NCBI RefSeq assembly: GCF_000143885.2 | Contig: NC_018581.1 | Coordinates: 4,898,001-4,962,000, forward strand | Reading direction: 5' to 3' | DNA: 64,000 nt | Source: Gordonia sp. KTR9 | GTDB taxonomy: Bacteria; Actinomycetota; Actinomycetes; Mycobacteriales; Mycobacteriaceae | Shown here: piece after piece, positions 1 to 8,100 of the stretch | Position numbering within the stretch: the stretch's first letter is position 1 | Layout of the letters: the number at the start of each line of letters is the position of its first letter | Program-made: the position numbers and the translations under genes | Notes under the pieces: generated by a model | What the model saw: only the letters and a program-made list of their open reading frames with translations | What the model was told of the DNA's origin: nothing | The model's database searches: none

Positions 1-405
1 GAATTGACCGGCATCCGGATGCGCGTGCTCACCGTCGGACTCGGCGCCATCGGCGTCGCACTCGCCGTCGCCGGCATCTGGCAGCACTTCGAGGACTGGC
101 TCAACCTGCTCGGCGTCGTCGTCCCACCGCTCGGCGCGGTCCTCATCGTCGACCAGGTGCTGCCCCTGACCAGGCGGGCCGCGTCGTCCGACGCCCCGAC
201 ACCGTGGCGTGCAACGGCGTTCATCGCCTGGGGCGCCGGTGCGATCGCAGCGCTCGTCACCCACTACTTCGCCCCGGCCCTGTGCGTCGTCGCGGTGGGG
301 ATCGTCGTGTCCGGCGCCCTCGCGGCAGTTCTGAGCCGGCGGACGTCCGCCACGTCGTCGACGCCGGACGTCACCGTCGAGGACACCACCTCGGCGCCGG
401 TGTGA
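1..405 (+). CDS. C-terminal part of an NCS1-type nucleobase permease (5' end outside window)
   Basis: The reading frame is open from the first base, so this is the end of a longer gene; 134 codons are visible. The visible part is hydrophobic, with about four membrane stretches and a Thr/Ser-rich hydrophilic tail. The segment [14 protein letters not shown] resembles the conserved PP-G-G-V-I-D loop near the C terminus of cytosine/purine permeases such as CodB. The family would import nucleobases or related ring amides across the cytoplasmic membrane. The next gene, 62 bp downstream on the same strand, is an amidohydrolase of the biuret/ureidoacrylate type, which supports a nitrogen-scavenging uptake-plus-hydrolysis unit. 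The specific substrate cannot be read from this fragment. Confidence 0.6.
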   Translation, partial: ELTGIRMRVLTVGLGAIGVALAVAGIWQHFEDWLNLLGVVVPPLGAVLIVDQVLPLTRRAASSDAPTPWRATAFIAWGAGAIAALVTHYFAPALCVVAVGIVVSGALAAVLSRRTSATSSTPDVTVEDTTSAPV

Positions 406-467
406 CTGATGTTCGTCATCACCCAGATCACCACCCGACATCCGCACCCCCCGACCAGGAAACGACC

Positions 468-1199
468 ATGACATCTGCTGCACCACATGAATTCTCGACC
501 ATCGGCGGCGCACGGCCGTATGCGTGGCCCTACGACGGCGGGTTCGACCCCGCCTCCACCGCACTCCTCTGCATCGACTGGCAGACCGACTTCTGCGGTC
601 CCGGCGGCTACGTCGACTCGATGGGCTACGACCTGTCGCTGACGCGGGCACCGCTCGAGCCGACCGCCCGCGTCCTGGCCGCGGCGCGCGACGCCGGCCT
701 CACGATCATCCACACTCGGGAAGGTCACCGCGCCGACCTGTCCGACCTCCCGGCCAACAAGCGCTGGCGGTCGGGACGGATCGGGGCCGAGATCGGCTCC
801 ACCGGCCCCTGCGGGCGCATCCTCATCCGCGACGAACCGGGATGGCAGATCGTGCCGGAGGTCGCTCCGCTCGACGGCGAGATCGTCATCGACAAGCCGG
901 GCAAGGGCGCCTTCTATGCGACCGACCTCGATCTCGTGTTGCGCACCAACGGGATCACGCACATCATCCTCACCGGCATCACGACCGATGTCTGCGTCCA
1001 CACCACGATGCGCGAGGCGAACGACCGCGGTTACGAATGCCTCATCCTCTCCGACTGCACGGGTGCGACCGATCCCGCCAACCACGAGGCGGCGCTCAAC
1101 ATGGTCACGATGCAGGGCGGTGTGTTCGGCGCCGTCGCCGCGTCGTCGGACCTCCTCGACGTGCTCGGCGCGGGGGTCGCCGACGCGCTCGCCGGATAG
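468..1199 (+). CDS. Isochorismatase-family cysteine hydrolase, biuret-hydrolase-like
   Basis: 243-residue cytoplasmic hydrolase. The Cys-Asp-Lys triad of the family is visible as D37 (IDWQTDF), K143 (DKPGKG) and C176 (TTDVCVHTT). These positions and the surrounding segments ([27 protein letters not shown]) strongly recall biuret hydrolase BiuH, which converts biuret to allophanate and ammonia; ureidoacrylate amidohydrolase RutB is the main alternative. The ATG at 468 is preceded by AGGAAA and matches the expected N terminus; longer upstream reading in this frame overlaps the permease gene. The permease fragment just upstream suggests an uptake and deamidation pair for ring-derived nitrogen compounds. 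The family call is firm; the exact substrate is inferred by recall of BiuH. Confidence 0.75.
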   Translation: MTSAAPHEFSTIGGARPYAWPYDGGFDPASTALLCIDWQTDFCGPGGYVDSMGYDLSLTRAPLEPTARVLAAARDAGLTIIHTREGHRADLSDLPANKRWRSGRIGAEIGSTGPCGRILIRDEPGWQIVPEVAPLDGEIVIDKPGKGAFYATDLDLVLRTNGITHIILTGITTDVCVHTTMREANDRGYECLILSDCTGATDPANHEAALNMVTMQGGVFGAVAASSDLLDVLGAGVADALAG

Positions 1200-1224
1200 C
1201 GCTCTCGTCCCCGCGGGGCGGTGT

Positions 1225-1257
1225 GTTCGCTGCCGGAGGATTCCTCCGGCAGCGAAC
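1225..1257. terminator. Perfect 33-bp palindrome after the amidase gene, probable terminator
   Basis: Two 16-base arms (1225-1240 and 1242-1257, starting GTTCGCTGCCGGAGGA) are exact reverse complements around one central base. It lies 25 bp after the amidase stop and just before the MerR-type promoter of the next gene. No T-tract follows, as is common for actinobacterial hairpins, so it may terminate in either direction or be a structural repeat. Confidence 0.5.
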
Positions 1258-1261
1258 AAAG

Positions 1262-1292
1262 TGGACTTGAAGCCAACTTGAAGTTCTACCGT
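1262..1292 (+). promoter_or_regulatory. MerR-type promoter with 19-bp spacer for the ABC transporter
   Basis: A -35-like TGGACT (1262-1267) and a -10-like TACCGT (1287-1292) are separated by 19 bp, the elongated spacing typical of MerR-controlled promoters. The spacer holds two copies of ACTTGAAG (1265-1272 and 1276-1283) arranged as an imperfect dyad. The -10 box ends 7 bases before ATG 1300, so a leaderless transcript starting at that ATG is predicted. The core CCAACTTGAAG (1273-1283) recurs in the promoter of the MerR gene at 19 kb. Confidence 0.5.
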
Positions 1293-1299
1293 GGACGGC

Positions 1300-3216
1300 A
1301 TGAGCATGCAGTCCGTGGCCTGGGACATGATGTACAAGTCCTCCACCCAGCCGAGCAGCAAACGGTTGCGGGGCGACCGCCGGGTGACACTTCGCCGGAT
1401 CGGCGACTTCGCCCGCCCGCACCGGCGTCGTATCGCCTTCTTCCTCGTCCTGTCGGTCTTCACCGCGGTGCTGACGGTCGTGACCCCGCTGCTGGCGGGC
1501 CGGGTCGTCAACCTCATCACCGAGGGCGGCTCGGAGGCGATGATCGTGGGACTCGCGGTCGCCATCGCGCTGATCGCCGTCGCCGAGGCCGGCGCGGGCA
1601 TCGGCGTCCGGTGGCTGTCGGCGAACATCGGTGAGGGCCTCATCCTCGACCTGCGTCGCGCCGTCTTCGACCACGTGCAGCAGATGCCGGTGGCGTTCTT
1701 CACCCGTACCCGCACCGGGGCACTGGTGAGCCGGCTCAACAACGACGTCATCGGTGCCCAGCGCGCGTTCAGCGACACCCTGTCGGGCGTCGTCTCCAAC
1801 ATCGTCACGCTCACCCTGACCCTCGCCGTGATGATCGCGATCAGCTGGCAGATCACGCTGCTCGCGCTGATCCTGCTGCCGGTCTTCGTCGTACCGGCGC
1901 GGCGCATGGGCCGGCGGATGGCCGCGCTGTCCCGCGAAGCCGCCGAGCACAACGCCCGGATGTCGACGCAGATGACCGAGCGCTTCTCCGCTCCCGGCGC
2001 CACGCTGGTGAAGCTGTTCGGGCGGCCCGATCTCGAGTCCCGGGAATTCGCCGAACGTGCCGACCGTGTCCGCGACATCGGGGTACGCCGCTCGATGCTG
2101 CAGGCGTATTTCATGACGACGCTGATGCTGGTGTCGGCGCTCGCCCTCGCCCTGGTCTACGGGCTCGGCGGTTGGCTTGCGGTACAGGATCACCTGTCCG
2201 CGGGCGCGGTGGTCTCACTGGCGCTGTTGCTGACCCGGATGTACGCGCCACTGACGGCCCTGGCGAATGCCCGCGTCGAGATCATGAGTGCGCTGGTCAG
2301 CTTCGAGCGCGTCTTCGAGGTGCTCGACCTGCGGCCCCTCATCACCGACGCGCCGGATGCGATCGCGGTGCCCGGCACCGAGAGTGGCCGACCCGTGCCG
2401 GTGTCCGTCCGGTTCGAGGACGTCTCGTTCGCCTATCCGGCGGCCGACAAGGTGTCCCTGGCCTCGTTGGAAGAGGTTGCCCAACTGGACAATCGAGCCG
2501 GGACGACGGTTCTGCACAACGTCGACCTGGATGTTCCGGCCGGCAGCATGGTGGCCCTCGTGGGGAGTTCGGGTGCGGGTAAGTCGACCATCGCGAGTCT
2601 CGCGACCCGCCTCTACGATGTCGACGAGGGGTCGATCAAGCTGGCCGGGGTGGACATCCGGAAGTTGCAGACCGCGTCGGTCCACCGGACGGTCGGCCTC
2701 GTCACCCAGGACGGGCATCTCTTCCACGACTCCATTCGCGCGAACCTCGTTCTCGCGCGGCCGAACACGTCCGACGACGAGATCTGGGACGCGCTGCGGC
2801 GAGCTAGGCTCGACGACCTCGTCGGATCACTTCCGGACGGACTGGACACCGTCGTCGGCGAACGCGGCTACCGGCTGTCCGGCGGTGAGCGCCAACGGAT
2901 GACGATCGCCCGACTGCTCCTGGCCCAGCCGTCGGTCGTGATCCTCGACGAGGCCACCGCGCATCTCGACTCGACGTCGGAGGCTGCGGTCCAGGAAGCA
3001 CTCGGTGAAGCACTCGAGGGACGGACCTCGATCGTCATCGCACACCGGCTGTCGACGATCCGGGCCGCCGACGAGATCGTCGTACTCGAAGCCGGGCGCG
3101 TCGTCGAACGCGGTGATCACCCGACACTCCTCGCCCGCAACGGTCGCTACGCCGAGCTCTACCGCACCCAGTTCGCCGACGACGATCCCGAGGACTCGGA
3201 TTCGCTGACGGCGTGA
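1300..3216 (+). CDS. ABC exporter, fused membrane and ATPase domains
   Basis: About 638 residues. The N-terminal half has six predicted membrane helices of the type I exporter fold (residues about 40-340). The C-terminal half is the ATPase, with Walker A GSSGAGKST near residue 422, signature LSGGERQR near 526 and Walker B VVILDEAT near 547, followed by the H-loop IAHRLS. It works as a homo- or heterodimer in the cytoplasmic membrane; the exported substrate is unknown. An in-frame GTG at 1291 would add three residues, but the MerR-type promoter places transcription start at about 1299-1300, favouring ATG 1300 with no leader. An insert of roughly 20 residues before the ATPase core (around residues 385-405) is longer than usual. 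MerR-type control suggests induction by a small molecule, possibly a drug. Confidence 0.85.
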   Translation: MSMQSVAWDMMYKSSTQPSSKRLRGDRRVTLRRIGDFARPHRRRIAFFLVLSVFTAVLTVVTPLLAGRVVNLITEGGSEAMIVGLAVAIALIAVAEAGAGIGVRWLSANIGEGLILDLRRAVFDHVQQMPVAFFTRTRTGALVSRLNNDVIGAQRAFSDTLSGVVSNIVTLTLTLAVMIAISWQITLLALILLPVFVVPARRMGRRMAALSREAAEHNARMSTQMTERFSAPGATLVKLFGRPDLESREFAERADRVRDIGVRRSMLQAYFMTTLMLVSALALALVYGLGGWLAVQDHLSAGAVVSLALLLTRMYAPLTALANARVEIMSALVSFERVFEVLDLRPLITDAPDAIAVPGTESGRPVPVSVRFEDVSFAYPAADKVSLASLEEVAQLDNRAGTTVLHNVDLDVPAGSMVALVGSSGAGKSTIASLATRLYDVDEGSIKLAGVDIRKLQTASVHRTVGLVTQDGHLFHDSIRANLVLARPNTSDDEIWDALRRARLDDLVGSLPDGLDTVVGERGYRLSGGERQRMTIARLLLAQPSVVILDEATAHLDSTSEAAVQEALGEALEGRTSIVIAHRLSTIRAADEIVVLEAGRVVERGDHPTLLARNGRYAELYRTQFADDDPEDSDSLTA

Positions 3217-3228
3217 GCGCCCGCGGGC

Positions 3229-3510
3229 TCAGTCGTCGAGGTCGTCGAAGTTGTCGATCAACCCGCGGCGCCGGGGGCGGTCGTCGGTGTCCTTGACCCG
3301 CTCACCGAGGCGGCGCCGGAGCTGCATGCCGATCAGCACGACGTTCACGACCACCACGGCGATCCCGACGGCCACCCAGAACCACCGGCCCTCCTGCCAC
3401 CAGCCGACGGTCAGCCAGCCGATGCAGAAGATGAGGATGGTCGCGCCGACGATGGTCAGCGTCATCGAGAACGTCTGCGCGCTCCGCGAGAAGTCGGGGC
3501 CGGTGGTCAC
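3229..3510 (-). CDS. Small two-helix membrane protein
   Basis: 93 residues with two strongly hydrophobic segments (about 16-36 and 42-62) separated by a short tryptophan-rich loop (GWWQEGRWFW), then an Arg-rich stretch and an Asp-rich tail ending DDLDD. No family was recognised. It lies 76 bp downstream of the DUF202 gene on the same strand and probably shares its transcript. DUF202 proteins are often encoded next to other small membrane proteins, so a joint function in the membrane is possible but not shown. It converges with the ABC exporter gene, whose stop is 12 bp away. Confidence 0.6.
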   Translation of the reverse strand: MTTGPDFSRSAQTFSMTLTIVGATILIFCIGWLTVGWWQEGRWFWVAVGIAVVVVNVVLIGMQLRRRLGERVKDTDDRPRRRGLIDNFDDLDD

Positions 3511-3586
3511 GTCGATCTCCCTGGATGGTGGACGGCTGAGTGTCGCGGCCGTCCCGAAGGTAGGAGTGTCGTGGTGAACGGCGAGG

Positions 3587-3979
3587 TCAGGACTGGATCA
3601 CCATGACCACCGCGACGAGGACCGCCACCACCACTATCGCAGCGACCACGAGCATGACCTGCTTCGGGCCCGGCATCTCGCCTCCGGTGACCAGCGCGCG
3701 CGTCGTCCGTCGCCATCGCCAGGCCCCGAGTACGGCCAACGAAGCTCCCAGCCCGACCATCAGGACGCCCAGTGCGACGTCGATGAGCGGGGTGGTCTCG
3801 TCGGGCGACAGGTAGACGACGGCGATCCCGGCCGCCATGAATCCGAGGGCGGTCCGGACCCACGCGAGCAGCGTGCGTTCCGCGGCCAGGGTGAACCGGG
3901 CGTCCACCGCGCCCGGGGGTCTGGTCTCCAACTCGTCGGCGTAGGCGGTGCCCGGGTTCGCCGGGGCCGGGGTGTTCAC
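3587..3979 (-). CDS. DUF202 (YidH-type) membrane protein
   Basis: 130 residues. The motif FTLAAERTLLAWVRTALGFMAAG is the signature of the DUF202/YidH family, starting near residue 29 and running into the first of three membrane helices (about 40-60, 68-88 and 108-128). An Arg-rich loop (WRWRRTTR) separates helices two and three. The family is widespread; its biochemical role is not established. The gene follows the esterase gene with only four bases between them, so the two are very likely cotranscribed with the small membrane protein downstream. Confidence 0.8.
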   Translation of the reverse strand: MNTPAPANPGTAYADELETRPPGAVDARFTLAAERTLLAWVRTALGFMAAGIAVVYLSPDETTPLIDVALGVLMVGLGASLAVLGAWRWRRTTRALVTGGEMPGPKQVMLVVAAIVVVAVLVAVVMVIQS

Positions 3980-3983
3980 GTCG

Positions 3984-4958
3984 TCAGCCGGCGCGCTTGC
4001 CCGTTCGTTCGTCAGTGGTCTTGCCCTCTCGGATCGCGTCGGTGGCGAAGGCCGCGGTCACCTCGACCGCGTCCAGTGTCTCCGGGTGATGCGAGCTCAG
4101 CACCGGAAAAGCATGGATCTGCCAGGCGTAGATGTGGGCCACCGCGGTGACACCCGCCTCGTCGAGCGATTCGACGAGGTCGATGACGTCGGGCTCGAGC
4201 ATCTCCCCCTCGGCCGCGACCAGGACGGTCGGCGGAAACGACGCGAGGTCGGCGTCGACGATGCGTCGCACACCCGAGAGCGGGATCGGGCCCCTGTCGA
4301 ACTGCGGCGCCAGCCGGGCCATCTTGGTCTTCGGCAGGTAGGCGTCGGAACGGCTGGACCGGTCCGGATGAGTACCCAGGTCCATGTCGAGCAGTGGCGA
4401 GAACCCGACGAGGGCCGCCGGGGTGGGGAGGTCCCGGGCCGCGACCGCCTCGACCACCTTGGCGGCCAGGAAACCGCCGGCGGAATCCCCGGCGACGATG
4501 ACGCGACGGAACCCGCGCTCGTTGATCAGTTCGGCGTAGGCGTCGACCGCGTCGACGACGGACGTACCGACACCCGCCTTCGGCAGCTGGCGGTACTCGA
4601 GCGAGAACACCGGCACTTCACACGCCCGCGCCATCCGCGCCGCGATCGAGCGGTGCGTGCCGAGCCCGCACACCACGAAGGCGCCACCGTGCAGATAGAG
4701 CATCGCCGTGTCGCTGTCCCGGCGCGACGGCCCGACCGGCATGATCAGTTCGGCGGGCCGGCCGGCGAGGACCAGTTGCTCGCGGACCACGCCCCGGGGC
4801 TTGGGTCCGATCGCGATGAGCCGGTCGATGAGGAAGAGACCGGCGAGTCCCGGCTTGTTGACCGGCCACAACGCCAGGGTCGGCTTCAGGAGCACACGTG
4901 CACCGAGCCACATGGGGAACGACCGCAGGCTGGGCCGACGGTGGTGAACGATGGGCAT
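3984..4958 (-). CDS. Alpha/beta hydrolase of the hormone-sensitive lipase family
   Basis: 324-residue esterase/lipase-type protein. The HSL-family oxyanion motif HGGAF is at 90-94 and the nucleophile elbow GDSAGG puts Ser159 in place; D257 (in EMLEPD) and H282 (QIHAFP) complete the triad. Mycobacteriales carry many such Lip proteins that hydrolyse short acyl esters; the substrate here is unknown. The N terminus (residues 1-50) is basic and hydrophobic without a clear cleavage site, suggesting a cytoplasmic or membrane-associated location. It is the first gene of a three-gene unit with the DUF202 and small membrane proteins, and is divergent from the Pls-like synthetase with 158 bp between the two starts. 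Confidence 0.85.
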   Translation of the reverse strand: MPIVHHRRPSLRSFPMWLGARVLLKPTLALWPVNKPGLAGLFLIDRLIAIGPKPRGVVREQLVLAGRPAELIMPVGPSRRDSDTAMLYLHGGAFVVCGLGTHRSIAARMARACEVPVFSLEYRQLPKAGVGTSVVDAVDAYAELINERGFRRVIVAGDSAGGFLAAKVVEAVAARDLPTPAALVGFSPLLDMDLGTHPDRSSRSDAYLPKTKMARLAPQFDRGPIPLSGVRRIVDADLASFPPTVLVAAEGEMLEPDVIDLVESLDEAGVTAVAHIYAWQIHAFPVLSSHHPETLDAVEVTAAFATDAIREGKTTDERTGKRAG

Positions 4959-5062
4959 CAGATTCCTCCTGGCCCGAAACTACACCTCGGAGCCACACGT
5001 TTCAGTCCGTTCATCGGCGACCGCGTTCACTGTGTCGAGGCCGGTCGGTCACCTTCGTCGGC

Positions 5063-5070
5063 TATATTCT
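5063..5070 (+). promoter_or_regulatory. Probable -10 region of the Pls-like synthetase promoter
   Basis: TATATTCT stands out in a GC-rich region. A TATTCT hexamer at 5065-5070 would place transcription start at about 5077-5078, on the GTG of the short leader ORF. No convincing -35 box was found at 17 bp. Confidence 0.4.
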
Positions 5071-5077
5071 CGGACTC

Positions 5078-5116
5078 GTGACCCCATCGCGGATGTGCCC
5101 GGCAGGTGCCGGTTAG
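5078..5116 (+). CDS. Putative 12-codon leader ORF abutting the Pls-like gene
   Basis: GTG at 5078 opens a frame of 12 codons (MTPSRMCPAGAG) ending in TAG at 5114-5116; the next base begins the GTG start of the synthetase at 5117. The upstream TATATTCT places a plausible transcription start at or next to 5078, so the ORF could be translated leaderless. The synthetase start lacks a good ribosome binding site, which fits translational coupling through this short ORF. The peptide has no recognised function, and translation is inferred only from position and promoter geometry. Confidence 0.4.
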   Translation: MTPSRMCPAGAG

Positions 5117-8100
5117 GTGCCGATCCCACCCCAGTTCCTGCTGTCTGCGCAGGCAGACCCCCCTCGCACCCTCTGCGACGTACTCACCGCCACCGCCCGT
5201 GCACACCCGGACGCGGCGGCCATCGACGACGGCGAGATGACCCTGACCTACGGCCAGTTGCTGGCTGTGGTCCGCCGCACCGTCGCGCGTCTCGGCGAGG
5301 CCGGCGTCGGGCGTGGCAGCCGGGTCGGCATCCGGATGCCCTCGGGCTCGCGAGACCTCTATGTCGCGATCCTGGCAACCCTCTACGCGGGCGCCGCCTA
5401 CGTGCCGGTCGACGCCGACGACCCGGACGAACGCGCCGAGCTCGTCTTCGGCGAGGCCGACGTCGACGCCATCGTCGACGCGGGCGGACCCCGTTCGACG
5501 AGAACGGCGTCGACGGCTTCGACGTCCGCGGAACCCCCGGCCCGCCCCACACCCGAGGACGATGCGTGGATCATCTTCACCTCCGGGTCGACCGGCAAGC
5601 CCAAGGGCGTCGCGGTCACCCACCGCAACGCCGCGGCTTTCGTCGACGCCGAGGCGGCCATGTTCCTCCCGGACGCCCCGATCGGCCCCCACGACCGGGT
5701 CCTGGCCGGGCTGTCGGTCGCCTTCGACGCGTCCTGCGAGGAGATGTGGCTCGCGTGGCGCAACGGCGCGTGCCTGGTACCCGCACCGCGCTCGCTGGTA
5801 CGCAGCGGCATGGACCTCGGACCGTGGCTGGTGGCGCGGGACATCACCGTCGTGTCGACGGTGCCCACGCTGGCCTCGCTGTGGCCGCCCGAAGCCCTGG
5901 AAGCGGTGCGGCTGTTGATCTTCGGCGGCGAGGCCTGCCCGCCCGAGCTCGCCGACCGGCTCGCCGTCCCGGGCCGTGAGGTCTGGAACACCTACGGCCC
6001 GACCGAGGCGACGGTCGTCGCCTGCGCCGCACCACTGGGCGGCGGCGGTCCGGTACGGATCGGATTGCCCTTGCGCGGTTGGGATCTCGCTGTCGTCGAC
6101 GCCCAGGGCCAACCGGTGGCCGAAGGCGAGGTCGGTGAACTGGTGATCGGCGGCGTCGGCCTGGCCCGGTATCTCGATCCCGCGAAGGATGCGGAGAAGT
6201 ACGCTCCGATGCCGACGCTCGGCTGGGAACGTGCTTACCGCAGTGGCGATCTGGTGCGGCTGGACACCGCGGGCCTGCTGTTCATGGGCCGCGCCGACGA
6301 CCAGGTGAAGGTCGGCGGCCGGCGCATCGAACTCGGCGAGATCGACAACGCGCTGCAGAACCTGCCCGGGGTGAGTGGGGCAGCGGCCGCGGTCCGCAAA
6401 TCCGCGGCCGGCAACAGCCTGCTCGTCGGTTATCTCGTGTCCGCCGACCCCGGCTTCGACGTGGCCGGCGCGCACGCCGAATTGCGGCGCCAACTGCCCG
6501 CCGCCATGGTGCCCACTCTTGCCCTTGTCGACGAATTGCCCACGCGCACTTCGGGAAAGGTTGATCGTGATGCGCTGCCCTGGCCCCTGCCAGGCAGCGG
6601 CAGACCAGTGGATGACGACGTAGAACTCAGCGAGACCGAGCTGTGGCTGGCGCAACTGTGGACCGATGTCCTCGGTCTGACCGTCTCCAGCCCCGATGTC
6701 GACTTCTTCGCCGAGGGCGGCGGATCACTGGCCGCGGCACAGCTCGTCACCGCTGTCCGCGAACGGTATCCCGACATCTCGGTGGCCGACCTCTATGACC
6801 ACCCGCGCCTGGGATCCATGGCCGAGATGCTCGGCGCCCGCCGCCCGACGACGAGCATCGACGAACGCCACATCGAACCGACCCCGCGCTCGGCCGGGCT
6901 GGCACAGCTCGCACTGACCCTCCCGCTGACGACGCTCACCGGACTTCAGTGGGCGACGTGGCTCGGCGTGGTCAACAACCTCGCGGTCCTCACCGCCGAG
7001 CGGATGGACCGCACGGTCGAGTGGCTGGTCGAGATCAACTGGTGGGTCCTGCTGGCGGCGTTCCTGGTCTTCATCACCCCACCCGGACGCATGTGCATCG
7101 CGGCCGTCGGCGCGCGAGTACTCCTCGCCCGCGTCTCTCCGGGCGTGTACCCACGCGGCGGCAACGTGCACCTGCGGCTCTGGGTGGCCGAGCGCCTCCT
7201 CGACGCCAGCGGTGCCGCCAATCTGTCCGGGGCGCCGTGGATGATCTATCTCGCGCGGGCCCTCGGTGCGACGATCGGGCGCGGCGTCGACCTGCACACC
7301 ATCCCACCGGTCACCGGGCTGCTCACGGTCGGCGACGGCGTGTCCGTCGAACCCGAGGTCGACATCTCCGGCTGGTGGATCGACGGCGACGACGTCCACA
7401 TCGGTGAGATCGCGATCAAACGCGGGGCGTCGATCGGCGCCCGGTCGACACTCACCCCGGGCGCGGTCGTCGGACGCGACGCCGTCGTCGCCCCCGGGTC
7501 GGCGGTGTTCGGCCGGGTCAAGGCCCGCCAGCACTGGGCCGGTTCGCCCGCGGCGAAGATCGGGAAGGCCGAACATCCCTGGCCCGACCACCGGCCCCCA
7601 CGGGCGACGTGGTGGGTGCCGGTCTTCGGCCTGTCCTCACTGGGGCTGGCCGCGATCCCGTTGATCTCGCTGGCGTCGGGCCTGGCGGTGATCGGGTCCT
7701 GGGCATTGACCGCGGACCGCCTGCGGGACGCCGGGATTCGCGCGCTGATCCTGCTGCCCGCGGCCACCGTCACGAGCCTCTTCGTGTTCGCCGCGATCAC
7801 CGCGGCCCTGGTCCGGCTCGCCTCGCTGGGCCTGAACACCGGCTACCACCCGGTGCGTTCCCGCGTCGGCTGGCAGGTGTGGATCACCGAACGCCTCCTC
7901 GACGCCGCGCGCACCTACCTGTTCCCGCTGTACGCGAGCCTGCTGACACCGATCTGGTTCCGTATCCTCGGCGCGAAGGTCGGTGCGGGGACCGAGATCT
8001 CGACCGCACTCGTACTCCCCCGGTTCACCACCATCGGCGACGGCGCCTTCCTCGCCGACGACACGATGGTCGCGTCCTACGAACTCGGTGGCGGCTGGCT

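Noticed and set aside
264..2114. 616-codon open frame on the minus strand
   Set aside because: It runs antisense through the amidase and ABC genes, is Arg/Ser-rich with no domains, and reflects GC-rich codon bias.
3507..3863. 118-codon frame overlapping the DUF202 gene
   Set aside because: Arg/Gly-rich translation in an alternative frame; the DUF202 frame has clear family motifs.
4898..5077. 72-codon frame leading into the synthetase start
   Set aside because: Most of it overlaps the divergent esterase gene; only the final 12 codons after the promoter are retained as a leader ORF.
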